A DNA stretch of 64,000 bases from Abelmoschus esculentus (GCA_035048815.1 JAUCBN010000020.1:4657501-4721500), one strand, 5' to 3'; counted from the first letter of the stretch, positions 21,561-33,710 are shown. The notes: a model not told the origin generated them from the sequence alone. Made by a program: numbers and translations.

Positions 21561-24220
21561 ATGACCAGAGCAAGACCACCATCAGAAGAGCATTCATTTG
21601 AACCCGAAATTGAACAAGTTTTTCGAAGGAGGAGACGTGAACAACGAGCAGCAATGGTAGATCCTGTTCCTCGTATCGGCAATCAGCAAGCCGCGACAAT
21701 AGGAGATGACATGGATGGTTAGCAACCAATTCAAATGGAACGAAGATCCATTAGAGATTACTTGGAAGAAGATCTCAATGGATTAAACCCAGGAGTTGTT
21801 GCACCTGAAATTGAAGCGGCACTTTTTGAGTTGAAGCCAATAATGTTTAGTATGATCAATACGATTGGTCAATTTAGCGGATCGGTAACTGAAGATGCTC
21901 AACAACATCTCAAGTCTTTCTTGTAGATTTGTAACTCATTCAAGATTCAGAGAGTTCATGAGGATATTTTGAGATTAAAATTATTTCCATATTCATTACG
22001 AGATAGAGCTAAAATGTGGTTCAATAGTATTCCATCCGGATCTATAGGATCCTGGACAGAATTATGTCGCGATTTTCTTGCTAGATTTAGTTCTACAAGT
22101 CTGACTGATAGATTAAGTAATGAAATTACTTCTTTTCGGCAGGGTGATGATGAAGCAATGTACGAAGCATGGGAGCGATATAGAGACCTTTTGCACAAAT
22201 ACCCTATGCACGTATTCGCATTATGGACACAAGTGACGATGTTCTACAATGCTGTGAACATGCCAACCAGGATGATGTTAGATGCCTCGACAAATGGTAT
22301 TTTCCTAGAAAAATCGGCAAAAGAAGCAATGGAAATTTTAAATCGAGTGGCAAAGAATGATTACCAGTTCCCAAATGCTAGACGAGGAGGAATTAGACGG
22401 AACAACACTGAAAATGATGTATTGAGTTCAATTACTTCACAATTGGCTAATTTGACGAATCTGGTTATGAATATGCAACGCCAAAATAACACAAAAGAAG
22501 TCAAGGTATTGAATTCCTTTTGTGATCTATGTAATGGCAACTATGATTCTTCTGAGTGTTTGCAGAATCCAGAGTCAAGTTTCTACGTGGGAAACTACAA
22601 TCGGAACAATGCAATGTCAAACACTTATAATCCTACCTGGAAAAAGCATCCCAATTTCTCTTGGAGCAATCCGAATAATGTTCTCAATCAGGGAAGTTCG
22701 AGCACACAAGTATCAGGATTCCAACAGAATATGCCTCGGCAACAGATGCCGCAACAAACGACACAGTCTAGTTCTTTGGAAGACACTTTAAAAACTTTTA
22801 TTACAAGAACTGAATCTATGTTTGCTAGTAATGATAAAACAACTAATGATTTCATGAACAGGACTGAGATGCGGTTACAAAATTAAGAGGCAACACTCAA
22901 AACGCTGGAAACGCAATTGGGTCAATTTGCGCAAAATGTGAATATAAGACGACAAGGCGGTTTACCTAGAAACACTGATATCCCCAAGGGAATTGGCTAT
23001 GAGAAATGTAAGGTAATCACTACTCGAAGTGGATTAAAGATTAACGATGAAACTGTGCAGGAAAAAGAACATCCAGCGAAATCGAAACCGAGACAAAAAG
23101 ATGAACCCAGTGAAAAGAATGAGGAACTGGAAAATGCCGCGGCAAATCATGATACCTTGACATTGCCCTCTCTCAGATTCCAAACGAATGAGAGAATTGA
23201 GGATATTCGATTGCCACCACCTTTTCCACAGAGGCTTCGACGGCAAAAGCAAGAATATCAATTCAAGAAATTCTTGGATATTCTGAAGCAAGTTCATATT
23301 AATTTGTCGTTGGTTGAGGCAACAGAGCAGATGCCGAATTACGCTAAGTTTCTCAAGGATATTGTTTCTAAGAGAACGAGGATAGGCGAATTTGAAACTA
23401 TTTCCTTGACGGAAGGATGTATGGCTATGTTTCACAACAGGATGCCACCGAAGTTAAAAGATCCAGGAAGTTTCGCAATTCCATGCTCAATTGGGAATCA
23501 TTATGTAGGAAAAGCACTATGTGATCTTGGAGCAAGCATAAATCTTATGCCAAAATCAGTTTTCCAATGATTGGCAATCGGAAAGGCTAGACCCACCAAA
23601 GTAATGTTGCAGCTTGCCGATAAATCTTATGTGCATCCAGAGGGGAAATTGAGGACATAATGGTAAGGGTTGATAAATTTATTTTTCCTGTTGATTTTAT
23701 TGTTTTGGATTGTGAAGCAGACGAATCTGAACCCATCATTCTTGGGAGACCATTTTTAGCAACGAGAAGGACTTTAATTGATGTCGAGAAAGGAGAACTT
23801 ACGATGCGAATCAATGGTCAGCAAGTCAAGCTTAACGTTTTTCACACTTTTAAGCATGCGGATGACCTAGAGGAATGCAAAATCATTCAAGCAACTACTG
23901 AATTCAACTTTGGAGTTGAGGAAGATGTCCTTAAAAATTGCCTCGGTAATTGTATTGCCGAACCTGAAGAACATATCAAACTCGAAGAACCAAACGAAAA
24001 AGAACAACATGAAGCCAATTGGAAAGATAGTCGTCCAGGTAAGTTCTTCGAACCAGTTGATTATTCAGGTAAGGGAGGTAAGATTTCAAAACCATCTAGT
24101 GAGCAATCACAAATTCTTGAATTGAAACCTTTGTCAGGGCAATTGAAATATACGTATTTGGGAAATAATGACTCATTACCTGTAATAAATTCTTCTAAGT
24201 TGCAAAATAAACAGGAATAG
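21561..24220 (+). pseudogene. Athila-like gag and protease
   Basis: Starts MTRARPPSEEHSFEPEIEQ. The gag domain is clear at about 21970-22380 (LFPYSLRDRAKMWFNSIPSG, then EAMYEAWERYRDLLHKYP and TRMMLDASTNG). A LGQFAQNVNIRRQGGLP block follows at 22918, and a retropepsin-like domain with CDLGASINLMP lies near 23520-23550, then DESEPIILGRPFLATRRTLI. Stops at 21720, 21924, 22884 and 23568 break a frame that is otherwise continuous; a small frame change follows 23570. The tail at 24100-24220 (LKPLSGQLKYTYLGN) is the segment that leads into RT in complete relatives, but RT is absent. Confidence 0.88.
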
Positions 24221-24577
24221 CAAGAGTTTGACATTGAAATTAAGGACAGGAAAACAAAGCAAAATCAAGTGGTTGATCATTTGTCAAGGCTAGGAGAAGG
24301 AAACAATGAGGATGATCCTTTGAAGATCGAAGATGAATTTAAGGATGAGAAATTATTGATTGTCTCGGCAATGCCACAACAATTCTTGCCTGGGCAATTG
24401 ATTCTTTTCAATTCCCGGTTGAAACTTTTTCTCGAAAATTTGCAGTCAAGATGGTCCGAATTGTTTGAAGTTGTTAAATCGTTTCCACACGGTGCAGTGA
24501 TAATCAAGTCCACTATAGATGGACGAGAATTTGAATTGAATGAACAAAGATTGAAGCACTACACCAACACCATTTGA
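24221..24577 (+). pseudogene. Residual Athila-like pol sequence (RNase H and integrase ends only)
   Basis: QVVDHLSRL near 24270 is the conserved stretch between RNase H and integrase, and NSRLKLFLENLQSRWSELFE near 24410-24470 is the C-terminal end of integrase. RT, RNase H and the integrase core that normally lie before and between them are missing, so two deletions occurred. The element therefore could not move without help. Confidence 0.85.
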
Positions 24578-25930
24578 GAGATTGATAAAGAAGGGGTTAC
24601 GTTAGAAGATACATGATCATGATCTTCTTTAGTATTTTTATTTTTATTGCATTTTATTTTATTTTGGACAATTTTTAATATTTGGTATTTTTAGTTATTT
24701 CGGTATTTTTATGGATTTTCATAATTATGGTTTCTTTTATTTTATTTTAGGAATAATTATCCTCTCATGATTTGAATAATTCCTACTTCATTGACTTTTA
24801 TCTTTTTTAGGAAAGGAAATCAACATCAAAGGAGATTTGATTGCAGATTTGGATAGATGAGAATATGGGTTAAACTTTGAAGAGATTAATTCCAAAATTA
24901 ACTCTAAAAGTTGCCCTTATTTTTGGTCTATTTATTTCCTTTTTATCCTAACCGAATTTCTTTCCTTGCAATGATGATCTTTTCAGCATACTTTCTTCAA
25001 TATTATGTGTTTTTCTTGACAGACAATTGTTGCTCAAGTACAAGAAAAGCAACGATGTAGGATCTAATCCACTACAAGCACAACAACCACGAGGATAGAA
25101 AGCTAAATTCTAGGCAACCAGGAAACTGCTTAATAAAGGTGACAACATCTCTAACTAACTCATTTGCATTTTTATGTTTATTTTTTCATGCATTGGGGAC
25201 AATGCCCATCTCGAGTTTGTGGGCTATTTACCTTTCATCATTCATAGTAGTTGCATTCATCGTTAATGTTGCATATAGATTGCATATATTAGTTGCCAAG
25301 AAATTCAGTTTGATCTACTTGCTTTAAGTTTGATGGATAACTAATGATGAGATTTATGCCATTGCACTTAATTGAAGTTGCCTTTGGTTTTAGAATCACA
25401 TTGAAAGGATTTAGAATTTTACTATGATGCTGAAATCTTTTAAACGGCTGTGACTTGTTGTTTGATAAAAACTTTGTGATTTTAGGTTGTTAGAATTTTG
25501 GGCATATATCTTAAAAAAAACAATATCATTCTAGAGGTGCCCGAAACATGCTCTAGTTTGTGTGCGTAAATAAATCACTAGAGGTGCTCGAAAACTGACT
25601 CTAGTTGATAAAATCAAAACAATTGCTTAAATGCTAGAGGTGCCCGAAACTAGCTCTAGTAAGATTAATGCACAGGCAATTATTGTTAAAACTTTTTTGT
25701 CACATAGAATCTTGAAAATCAACTTGTTCACAACCACACACACATTTCATCACAAGCATTATAGTTTGATTCTGAAAAATTTCTTTGTTTTTTCGAAAAA
25801 TTTTAAGGTAATCATACTTTGTGCCCCGGTTCTGAGGTTAGAAGTTAAACTTTGAAGCATGTATTTGAAGATTGAATGCTCTAGCAATTAATTGTAGGTT
25901 TGCATTGCTTGAGGACAAGCAACAACTCGA
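24578..25930 (+). other. Athila-like 3' noncoding region
   Basis: Long noncoding region between pol and the 3' LTR, as in Athila elements. It contains GGGGACAATGCCCATCTCGA near 25197, a motif also found in diverged form at about 55822, and the hairpin array at 25531-25659. No env-like ORF is recognisable. Confidence 0.7.
25531..25659. repeat. Hairpin array, three 26-27-bp units
   Basis: Units at 25531-25556, 25578-25604 and 25634-25659. Each starts CTAGAGGTGC and ends CTCTAG, so the first and last six bases pair. The interior is CCGAAAC-like. A related array of four units lies at 56175-56324. Confidence 0.9.
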
Positions 25931-25941
25931 GTTTGGGGGTG
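25931..25941 (+). other. Polypurine tract
   Basis: GTTTGGGGGTG immediately before the 3' LTR, the plus-strand primer for reverse transcription. Confidence 0.8.
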
Positions 25942-27182
25942 TGTTAGGTGTTATAATTTACTGTTTTAGTTCCCTTTTTACTCATGTTTATTGCTTTACT
26001 TAAGCATTTAATTAGTTACATTTTCATATTTTCATGCATTTTCATTAGTTGTCACCTTATATCTTTACTTGGTTACTTTTGGTTAATTTCGGTGGAAAAA
26101 AATGTTATGGTTTGTTTCTTTATTTTGCAGAAGGAAATCCTTCATAGAGAGCTATCTATGGAAAGAGAATATGGAAAGATGAAGTCAATGAAGGAAAACA
26201 TGGAAAACTTGGATGAATGGACAAAGAAGGAAACAAGGGATTTGAATAATATATAATTTGGATATATTATTTCATAATTATTTCCAATTATATATTATTC
26301 CATCATCAAGATTTATCATGTTCTCATATAAGGAGCTTGCCGAGCACCACATAGGGAGGCGGGATCGTGAGATTGAAGAGGAAGCAAGTGACAGTTGTTT
26401 TTCATCTTTGTCTCTTTTGTTATTTTGAGTGATGAGAGGAGTGTTTATTGGAAACTATCGCCCAGTCATGAACTAATTTCAGTTGGCTTGGGTTATTCTA
26501 TTGTCATGGATGATTTAGTTTGATTTTTATTTAAGTTTGTGATGTGTTCTTAATTAGGGTTTACCTATTCTTCGCATTTAATTTGTTTGCGAGAGAATCG
26601 GGAGAGGACCTAGATAAACGATTCATTTATCCAGATTCGGGAGGATTGGATTCACGAAACGAATAGGTGTGGTTCGATCCAAGTGCGAAAGAACTAATCC
26701 GGCTTAGGGATAAGTGCAGGATTTCAACGACTAACAGAAGCAACGCTTGCCGAAGAAATGCTTTGCCGAACCTCAAGGATAGTCGCCTAAATTGCCCGAG
26801 CAATTCCCTCATCGCTATTGCCCAACCAATCTACGAACTGACAACTCGGAGAAATGTCATAAGCAATCGATTCATCCCAATTGCCGAAGCAAGTTGGGTG
26901 GTGCGAGCACTCACTTATGAAGAAGAAATCATTTGACAATCATTCCATAACTCGGAATAACCCGGCCTAGTTTCTCTTATCGATTATCTTAACTATTTTA
27001 CTTGCTCATTTATTATTTAATTTTATTTTAAATCAATCATCTAAATAATTTGTGTTTTTCATTTCAGTGCAAGAGATTAGATTCTTAAAGGCGCACCAAT
27101 CCCTGTGGATACGATACTTTTTATACTATAACTTGAACGTGTACACTTGCACGCAATCCCGAAGTACTTTTTATACGCAACA
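25942..27182 (+). repeat. 3' LTR of the Athila-like element
   Basis: 1,241 bp, very similar to 20179-21420, with scattered substitutions and small indels. It is followed at once by CTAGC and resumed Copia B gag. Confidence 0.92.
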
Positions 27183-27721
27183 CTAGCTGCCGAAATACAT
27201 CTAGATGCAAATGGCCTTGGAAATACAATTAAAGAGGGGAATGCAGAATCTGCTCAAAATAAGGCCAGAGCCATGATACTTCTTCGCCGTCACCTCCATG
27301 AGGGGTTGAAATCTGAATATTTAACGGTGAAAGATCCTCTTATTCTTTGAAATAATCTAAAGGAACGATATGATCACCATAAAACTGTTATTTTGCCTTA
27401 AGCTCGATATGATTGGTTGCATCTGAGATTGCAAGATTTTAAATCAGTAAGCGAGTATAACTCTGCTATGTTTTGAATTACTTCACAATTGAAGTTATGT
27501 GGTCAAAATATTACTGATGAGGTATTTTAGAAAAAAACATACTCCACTTTTCATGCCAACAATGTTGTCCTTCAGACACAATATCGTGAAAAAGGCTTTA
27601 AGAAATATTTTGTTTTAATTTCTTGCCTTCTTGTGGCTGAACAAAATAATGAGTTGCTCATGAAAAATCATGAATATCGCCCAACTGGCTCCGCTCCATT
27701 CCTTGAAGCGAATGCGACGAG

Positions 27722-29085
27722 TGCCTAAAAGTCTTATTCTTTATACCAATTTTCCACTCGATTATTGCTAATAAAGGACATATTTAATGGCAATATTGGA
27801 TAATTCTGCATATTTCCATATTTCAGCATCCCAATACTCAATTCATGAATTTATCGATTATTTGGCATAAAACAGGTACGATTAATGGTTTCTTCTCTTA
27901 GAAAAGAAACTACCACATAGGTAATGCCAGATAGCATGATGGATGTTGGAAACCAAAGCTTGAATACAGATTAGTACCCGCCTCGGCAGCACTTGAAGGC
28001 CTCGGCAGCACTTGGAGGCCTCGGCAGCATCGGAGGCCGCGGCAACACCTGGAACATAAATGTTGATATGATAGGCGATCTGAAGAGAAAAATAAGGTGG
28101 ACGTTTTAAGACAAGCGGCATAGAAATCGGAGCTGGGAAACACATGGAAAGTCAATGTCAAAGGCCACGTGGGAAAAGAATCCTTATAGAAATAAATAGG
28201 AAATAAAATAAATATCTTTTATTTATGTACTTAACTTGTGTTTTTCTCCAAGTTGTATTCCTACTTTGGAAAGGTTTTCCCTAGGCCAAGCCTATATAAA
28301 CCATAGCCTATGTAGAGAGGAGGATATCTCGAAATCAAGTTTCATAGAAAAACCCTAAACTCCTTCATCACCCCCTTGGGGTTTAGGTTAGTTTGTGGAG
28401 TAGTTGTGGAAGAAAATTGTACTTTGTCTTCTTGTTTCATGCAATAAAATATCAAGGTTTGCTTATCCTTTGCCATTATTTTTTCTTGCATTCAAGCTCG
28501 GGAGAGAAGTTTGTGAGTAATCTATTTATCTAGACTCGGGAGAGTTAGATTCACAAAAGGGATAAGTACGGTATTTCAATCGCGAAATACTAACTCGGCA
28601 TAGAGATAGGTTAAGAGTTTCAGCGGCTAAAAGAAGTGTGAGATTGGTTGATGATTATAATTGATTCACGCCGGGAGGTATCATCAAGGATTGATCACCA
28701 ACAGTACTTCGACTTAGGGACAAGCGGAGTCATCAAAGGATACTTTGCCGAACGTTGATAAAGTCCACCCAATAGCAAGGGATTTCCGCGACGGACAAGT
28801 ATAGTTGCTGCCAAGGCAGTAACCTGCAGTACTGCCGAGGCAATGATATACAATTTCATTGGAAAGAGACAAGTCAATTGAACCCACACTACGAAGCACT
28901 CTAACCTACCCCACTTCTCCATCCTTGATTTCTTGATCATTTATCTTTATCGCTTTAATTAGTTTCCTTAGTTATAATCCAACTCAATTATTTGTGTCTT
29001 TAATTTTCCATTGTGCAGGAAGAATAAATTGCGTAAGTAAAGCCAATCCCTGTGGGTTTGACATCTTAAATACTACAATCTGACA
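27722..29085 (+). mobile_element. Probable solo LTR of a Gypsy element in Copia B gag
   Basis: About 1.36 kb starting TGCCTAAAAGTC and ending near CAATCTGACA. It has a TATA box (CCTATATAAACC near 28291) and a second half like the Athila-type LTR (CTCGGGAGAGTTAGATTC, CAATCCCTGTGGGTTTGACA). No internal Gypsy genes are present. Exact ends are uncertain, because no 5-bp duplication could be confirmed. Confidence 0.65.
27981..28056. repeat. 19-bp GC-rich tandem repeat
   Basis: Four imperfect units of CCTCGGCAGCACTTGGAGG within the solo-LTR-like insert, standing out from AT-rich surroundings. Confidence 0.85.
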
Positions 29086-29593
29086 AAGGTGGAAGAACGA
29101 ATGCTTCATCATAAAAGCAGGACTTTCTAGCCTCCATCAGAAGGCGACATTCTATAGCGGAAAAAATAAAGGCTACACCAATAATCATGGTCATAACTAT
29201 GGGCGTGGGCGTGGGCGTGGTCATAGCCACAGCCGAGGACATAGGCGAGGTGGTCGTTTTAAAAGTAACTATACCCACCGCAAGTGGAACAATAAGGATG
29301 ATAATGGTGCAAAAGATCAATCCAAGAAAGAGGAATCTATGTGTCATCGATGTGGCAGCACAAATCATTGGGCTCGTGATTGTCGTACGCCAAAACATCT
29401 TGTGGACCTTTACCAACAATCAATAAATGGTAAAGGAAAAAGAGTTGAAACAAATTTTGTTTGTATTAATGAAAAAGATGATTATGACCTTCACAAAGAT
29501 GATTATAGCATTTCCGGCAGTGGCGAAGACAATTATGGCATTAAGAACATAGAAGTTGATGATTTTCTCATATCCCCTGAGAAAAATATTTGA

Positions 29594-29750
29594 TGTCTTT
29601 TAATTAATTTTATATGTACTTTATGATTATTAGGAAGATGTTTTATTTTATCATGGATTTTTTTTTCAAGAATAAAATTTATGTTTACTTTATTAAAATT
29701 ATTGATGTTATTTATTTCGAATATTGTTGTAATATTTATTTATTTATTTT
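29594..29750 (+). other. AT-rich gap between Copia B gag and pol
   Basis: The zinc-knuckle frame stops at 29593 and protease coding resumes near 29751. The gap is over 80 percent A+T by eye and ends TTTTTTGAAG, like an intron acceptor. Copia A (780-965) and Copia C (about 46385-46570) have an equivalent gap, so it is a family trait. Confidence 0.6.
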
Positions 29751-30320
29751 TTGAAGAATATGATTACGTCACAAATACAATCTGCAAAAAATTGTGACGA
29801 CTTATGCTTAGCGGACAATGCAAGTACTCATACTATACTTAAGCATAAGAAATTCTTTTCCCATTTAACAATGCAAGGGAATAATGTGAATACTATATTC
29901 GGAAGTGCTAATATCATAGAAGGATCCGGAAAAGCGCATATGTTATTGCCAAATGGAACTTTATTCCATATTCAAGATACGCTATACTCTCCAAAGTCGG
30001 AAAGAAACTTATTGAGTTTTAAAGATATTCGCAAAAATGGATATCATATTGAAAGCATTAGTCAAGGAGATGCTGAATATCTCTATATTACGAGTATAAC
30101 TCAAGGCAATAAGAAAGTGCTAGAAAAATTACATGCACTGTCATCCGGATTGTACTACACAAGAATTAGTGCAATTGAAGCACATGCTAGTGTAAACTAT
30201 AAGTTTACTGATAACTTTATTATTTGGCACGACCGGTTAGGCCATCCCGGTTCGATTATAATGCAAAAAATTATTGAGAATTCATGTGGTCACACATTGA
30301 AGAACCAAAAGATTCTTTAA
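29751..30320 (+). pseudogene. Copia B protease and pre-integrase domain
   Basis: LCLADNASTHTIL near 29805-29845 corresponds to the Copia aspartic protease region; Asn stands where Ser or Thr follows the Asp in most relatives. Later ERNLLSFKDIRKNGYH and FIIWHDRLGHPGSIIMQKI mark the GAG-pre-integrase block. The frame ends at a TAA at 30318-30320, and coding homology continues with LCDACSQGK just downstream. Confidence 0.88.
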
Positions 30321-31216
30321 AGTAATGTCTTTTTATGTGATGCTTGCTCTCAAGGCAAATTAATTATTCGACCATCACCAGCTAAAATAGATTATGAATC
30401 TATTAACTTTCTAGAACGGATACAGGGTGATATATGTGGGCCCATACACCCTTCTTGTGGACCATCTAGATATTTTATGGTTTTAATTGATGCATCAACT
30501 AGATGGCCACACGTATCCTTGTTATCAACCCGCAACTTGGCATTTGCGAGGTTACTTGCTCAATTAATAAAATTACGAGCACATTTTCTAGATTCTCCCA
30601 TAAAGACAATTCGTCTTGATAATGCTTGTGAATTTACTTCTCATGCTTTTGATGATTTTTGCATGTCGATTGGAATTAGTGTTCAACATCTTGTAGCTCA
30701 TTTTCATACACAAAATGGTCTTACAGAATCATTTATCAAACGGCTTCAATTAATTGCAAGACCGTTATTGATGAAGTCCAAACTACCATTTTTTGCTTGG
30801 GGACATGCCGTTTTACATGCAGCATCACTGATTCGCATCAGGCCAGTAAGTTATCATAATTTCTCCCCATTACAAATGGTTTTTGGTCAGGAACCAAATA
30901 TTTCCCATCTTAGAATTTTTTGATGTGCGGTTTATATTTCGATTGCTCCACCACAACGTACAAAGGTGGGTCCTCAAAGGAGGTTGAGAATATATGTCGA
31001 ATTTGAATCCTCATCGATAATTAAATATCTTGAGCCTTTGACGAGAAATTTATTTACAACTCGATTTGCCGACTTTCATTTTAATGAATCGATTTTCCCA
31101 ACATTAGGGGAGAAAATAAACAGCTGGAAAAAGAAATAAGTTGGAATGAATTATCGTTATCTCACTTTGATCCACGTACCCAACAATGTGATTTAGAAGT
31201 TCAAAGGATAATTCAT
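30321..31216 (+). pseudogene. Copia B integrase
   Basis: CDACSQGK near 30340 completes the zinc-binding part. The catalytic core follows: GDICGPIHP near 30430, DASTRWPHVSLL at 30490, IKTIRLDNACEFTS near 30605 and QNGLTESFIKRLQ near 30710. Asp and Glu of the DDE triad appear present. The frame is closed by TGA at 30921-30923 after LRIF, and later parts (YVEFES near 30990) are in shifted frames. Confidence 0.88.
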
Positions 31217-32680
31217 TTGCAAAACTTAGCAAATCAATTGTCAAATGCTTTTGCTGACCCTAAAAGAGTGACTAAGTCACATATTCCAGCTATGAATGCT
31301 CCAATAAAACTTGATGTCCCAGAAGGACAAACTCTAGTTGCTAATGAGTCAAATGCACGCTTGAAGCGTGGTAGACCAGTAGGTTCCAAAGATAAGATCT
31401 CTCGAAAAAGAAAAGGAGCTATATCTTGTGATGGTCCAATTATGGAATCAACGAATCATGAAATATCTCGAGAAGAGATTAAAAGGTCTCCAGCAGAAAC
31501 ATCAGACTTGACTCAGGTACCTGATAATGATGAGATCTCTATAAATTATGTCATGTCTGGTAACAAATGGAACCGAAATAAAATCGATGTTGATAATACT
31601 TTTGCATGCAATATAGCACTAGAGATTTTGGATGATAATGTGGATCATGAACCATTGTCAATTGGACAATGTAAGCAAAGAGATGATTGGCCAAAATGGA
31701 AAGAGGCAAATAAAGCGGAACTCAAATCTCTTTCAGAAAGAGAAGTCTTTGGGCCTGTAGTCCGTACACCAGAAGGTGTAAAACCCGTGGGGTATAAATG
31801 GGTCTTTGTGAGAAAGAGAAATGAAAAAAGGGAAATTGCGAGATATAAAGCTCGTTTGGTTACACAAGGATTTTCACAAAGACTTGAAATTGATTATGGA
31901 CAAACATATTCCCCAGTGGTGGATGCAACCACTTTTCGATTTTTGATTAGTCTGACAGTAAAAGAAAGACTTCATTTCCGCTTAATGGATGTTTTTACAT
32001 CCTATCAATATGGGCCTCTTGATAATGATATTTATATGAAACTTTCGGAAGGATTTAAACTGCCCGAAGTAGTTAATTCAGGTTCTTGAGAACATTATTC
32101 AATTAAATTGAATAGATCCCTTTATGTATTAAAACAATCTAGGCGCATGTGGTATAATCGCCTCAGTGAATACTTATTAGCGGAAGGCTATAAGAATGAT
32201 CCAATTTCCCCGTGCATTTTTATTAAGAGGTTTAGCTCCGGATTCGTCATTATTGCCGCGTATGTTGATGATTTGAATATCATTGTAACTCCTGAAGAGA
32301 TCTCTTTAATAGTGGAATATTTAAAGAAAGAATTTGAAATAAAAGATCTCGGAAAAACAAGATTTTGTCTTGGATTACATATTGAGCACTTAAAGGATGG
32401 AATCCTCGAGCATCAATCAACATACATAGAAAAAATACTAAATAGGTTTTACATGCATAACGCACATCCGTTGAGCACCCCCATGGTTGCTAGGTCACTT
32501 GATGTTAACAAAGATCCATTTCGTCCTCGAGAGAAGAATGAGGACATTCTTGGTCCAGAAGTACCATACTTAAGTGCTATTGGTGCATTGATGTATCTTT
32601 CTAGTCATACACGACCTGACATATCATTCTTTGTCAATTTGTTGGCAAGATTTAGCTCATGCCCAACCCGAAGACACTAG
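31217..32680 (+). pseudogene. Copia B reverse transcriptase
   Basis: RT_2-type domain: WKEANKAELKSL near 31700, KWVFVRKRNEKREIARYKAR near 31798, AYVDDLNII near 32260 (catalytic YVDD), then KEFEIKDLGKTRFCLGLHIE and YLSAIGALMYLSSHTRPDI. A stop after NSGS at 32087 and another after RRH near 32680 break it. Relative to Copia A and C this copy keeps about 95 bp after YVDD. Confidence 0.9.
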
Positions 32681-32725
32681 AATGAGGTTAAACACATATT
32701 TCGTTATCTTCAAGGTACGAAAGAC

Positions 32726-33262
32726 ATGGGATTATTTTTTCCTAATATATCTAACACAGAGTTGGTCGGTTTTGCGAATGCAGGATACTTATCTGATCCT
32801 CATAATGCTCGATCACAAACTGGTTATGTATTTACATACGGTGGTACAATAATTTCTTGGCGTTCAATGAAACAAACTATTACCGCCACTTCTTCTAATC
32901 ATGCTGAGATTCTGGATATCCATGAGGCTAGACGTGAATGTGTGTGGTTAAGGTCTGTAACCCAACATATTCGAGAAAATTGTGGTTTACTCTCTCAAAA
33001 AATTTCTTCGACAGTCTTATATGAGGATAATACAACATGTATCTCCCAACTTAAGGACGGATACATAAAGGGTGATAGAACAAAACACATCTCACCAAAA
33101 TTCTTCTTCACTCATGATCTACAAAATAATGGAGATATTGATGTGCAACAAATTCATTCATGTGATAATATGGCAGATCTATTTACTAAAACGCTCCCTA
33201 CTGCTCCATTTGAAAAGTTAACTTACAACATTGGATTGCATCGTGTCAGAGATCTTGTCTGA
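32726..33262 (+). pseudogene. Copia B RNase H
   Basis: Ty1/Copia RNase H: GFANAGYLSDPHNARSQTGY, WRSMKQTITATSSNHAE, LYEDNTTCISQLKDGYIKG, HISPKFFFTHDLQ and ADLFTKTLPTAPF, ending NIGLHRVRDLV. The fold's first Asp is at the expected place as Asn (GFANAGYL where relatives have D), so the enzyme was probably inactive. Confidence 0.9.
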
Positions 33263-33471
33263 TGCGTTTATGAGGGGAGTAAAACACGTGTTGTACTATT
33301 TTCCTTATCCATGGTTTTATCCCATTAGGTTTTCCTGGAAAAGGTTTTTAATGAGGCAACATATTTTGTATATTAAAGATATGTGTACTCTTTTTCCTTC
33401 ACTAAACATTTTTTCCCACAGTTTTTTTTATCTTAGTAAGGTTTTAACGAGGCACAATATCTTCATGGATA

Positions 33472-33483
33472 TTCAAGGGGGAG
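33472..33483 (+). other. Polypurine tract of Copia B
   Basis: TTCAAGGGGGAG directly before the 3' LTR start. Confidence 0.85.
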
Positions 33484-33706
33484 TGTTGAGAATATTTTAT
33501 TTATGGTGAATATCCATGTATTAGAGGAAGGTTTAATGGGCTTTATTATTAGGGTTTAATACCCATTGGAATTAGGGTTTCTATCCATACTTATAAATAT
33601 AGACTTTTGGAGAAAGCTTTGTACACAACTCTACTTTGAGAATACAATAAAATCTCTCCCTTTTGTCTCTCTCTTTTGTCTATTTTCTTCTTGTTCTTTA
33701 TTTTAT
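33484..33706 (+). repeat. Copia B 3' LTR
   Basis: Starts TGTTGAGAATATTTTATT; TATA box CTTATAAATATAG near 33588. The expected end TTCACAACA is replaced after TTTATTTTAT, so the last bases are lost. Confidence 0.85.
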
Positions 33707-33710
33707 CTTG

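Larger units (their letters stand above)
20179..27182 (+). mobile_element. Athila-like Ty3/Gypsy element, internally deleted (7,004 bp)
   Basis: LTRs of 1,242 and 1,241 bp start TGTTAGGTGTTATAAT and end ACGCAACA. The flanks are CTAGA (20174-20178) and CTAGC (27183-27187), a 5-bp duplication with one change. The primer site resembles tRNA-Asp. Gag and protease are recognisable; RT, RNase H and the integrase core are missing, leaving only fragments of flanking coding sequence. It inserted in Copia B gag. The two LTRs are very similar, so the insertion is fairly recent relative to the Copia elements. Confidence 0.9.
20105..29593 (+). pseudogene. Copia B gag, interrupted twice
   Basis: Starts MANVAKIEFAALDISGKNY at 20105 (gag N-terminus typical of plant Copia), stops at the Athila-like insert at 20178, resumes at 27183-27721 (NKARAMILLRRHLHEGLK, then RYDWLHLRLQDFKS), and resumes again after the solo-LTR-like insert at 29086. 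The last part holds an Arg/Gly/His-rich stretch and a zinc knuckle CHRCGSTNHWARDC near 29340-29380, followed by an acidic tail ending at 29593. In-frame stops occur near 27348 and 27401. The product would form the particle shell and bind RNA. Confidence 0.85.
18792..33710 (+). mobile_element. Copia B: Ty1/Copia element with three nested insertions
   Basis: The 5' LTR (18792-19650) and 3' LTR (33484 to about 33706) bracket gag and pol. Inserts are an LTR-element fragment (18934-19563), an Athila-like element (20179-27182) and a solo-LTR-like sequence (27722-29085). Without them the element would be roughly 6 kb. The order protease, integrase, RT, RNase H proves Copia. It is the least damaged of the three family members here but has several stops and frameshifts. 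No matching 5-bp duplication is visible, because the end of the 3' LTR is altered. Confidence 0.9.

Noticed and set aside
25531..25659. CRISPR-like array or tRNA cluster
   Set aside because: Only three short hairpins with diverged interiors in a Gypsy 3' region; no tRNA features.
27882..28161. Cys/Arg-rich minus-strand frames resembling a small secreted peptide
   Set aside because: They read through a 19-bp GC-rich tandem repeat in a solo-LTR-like sequence.
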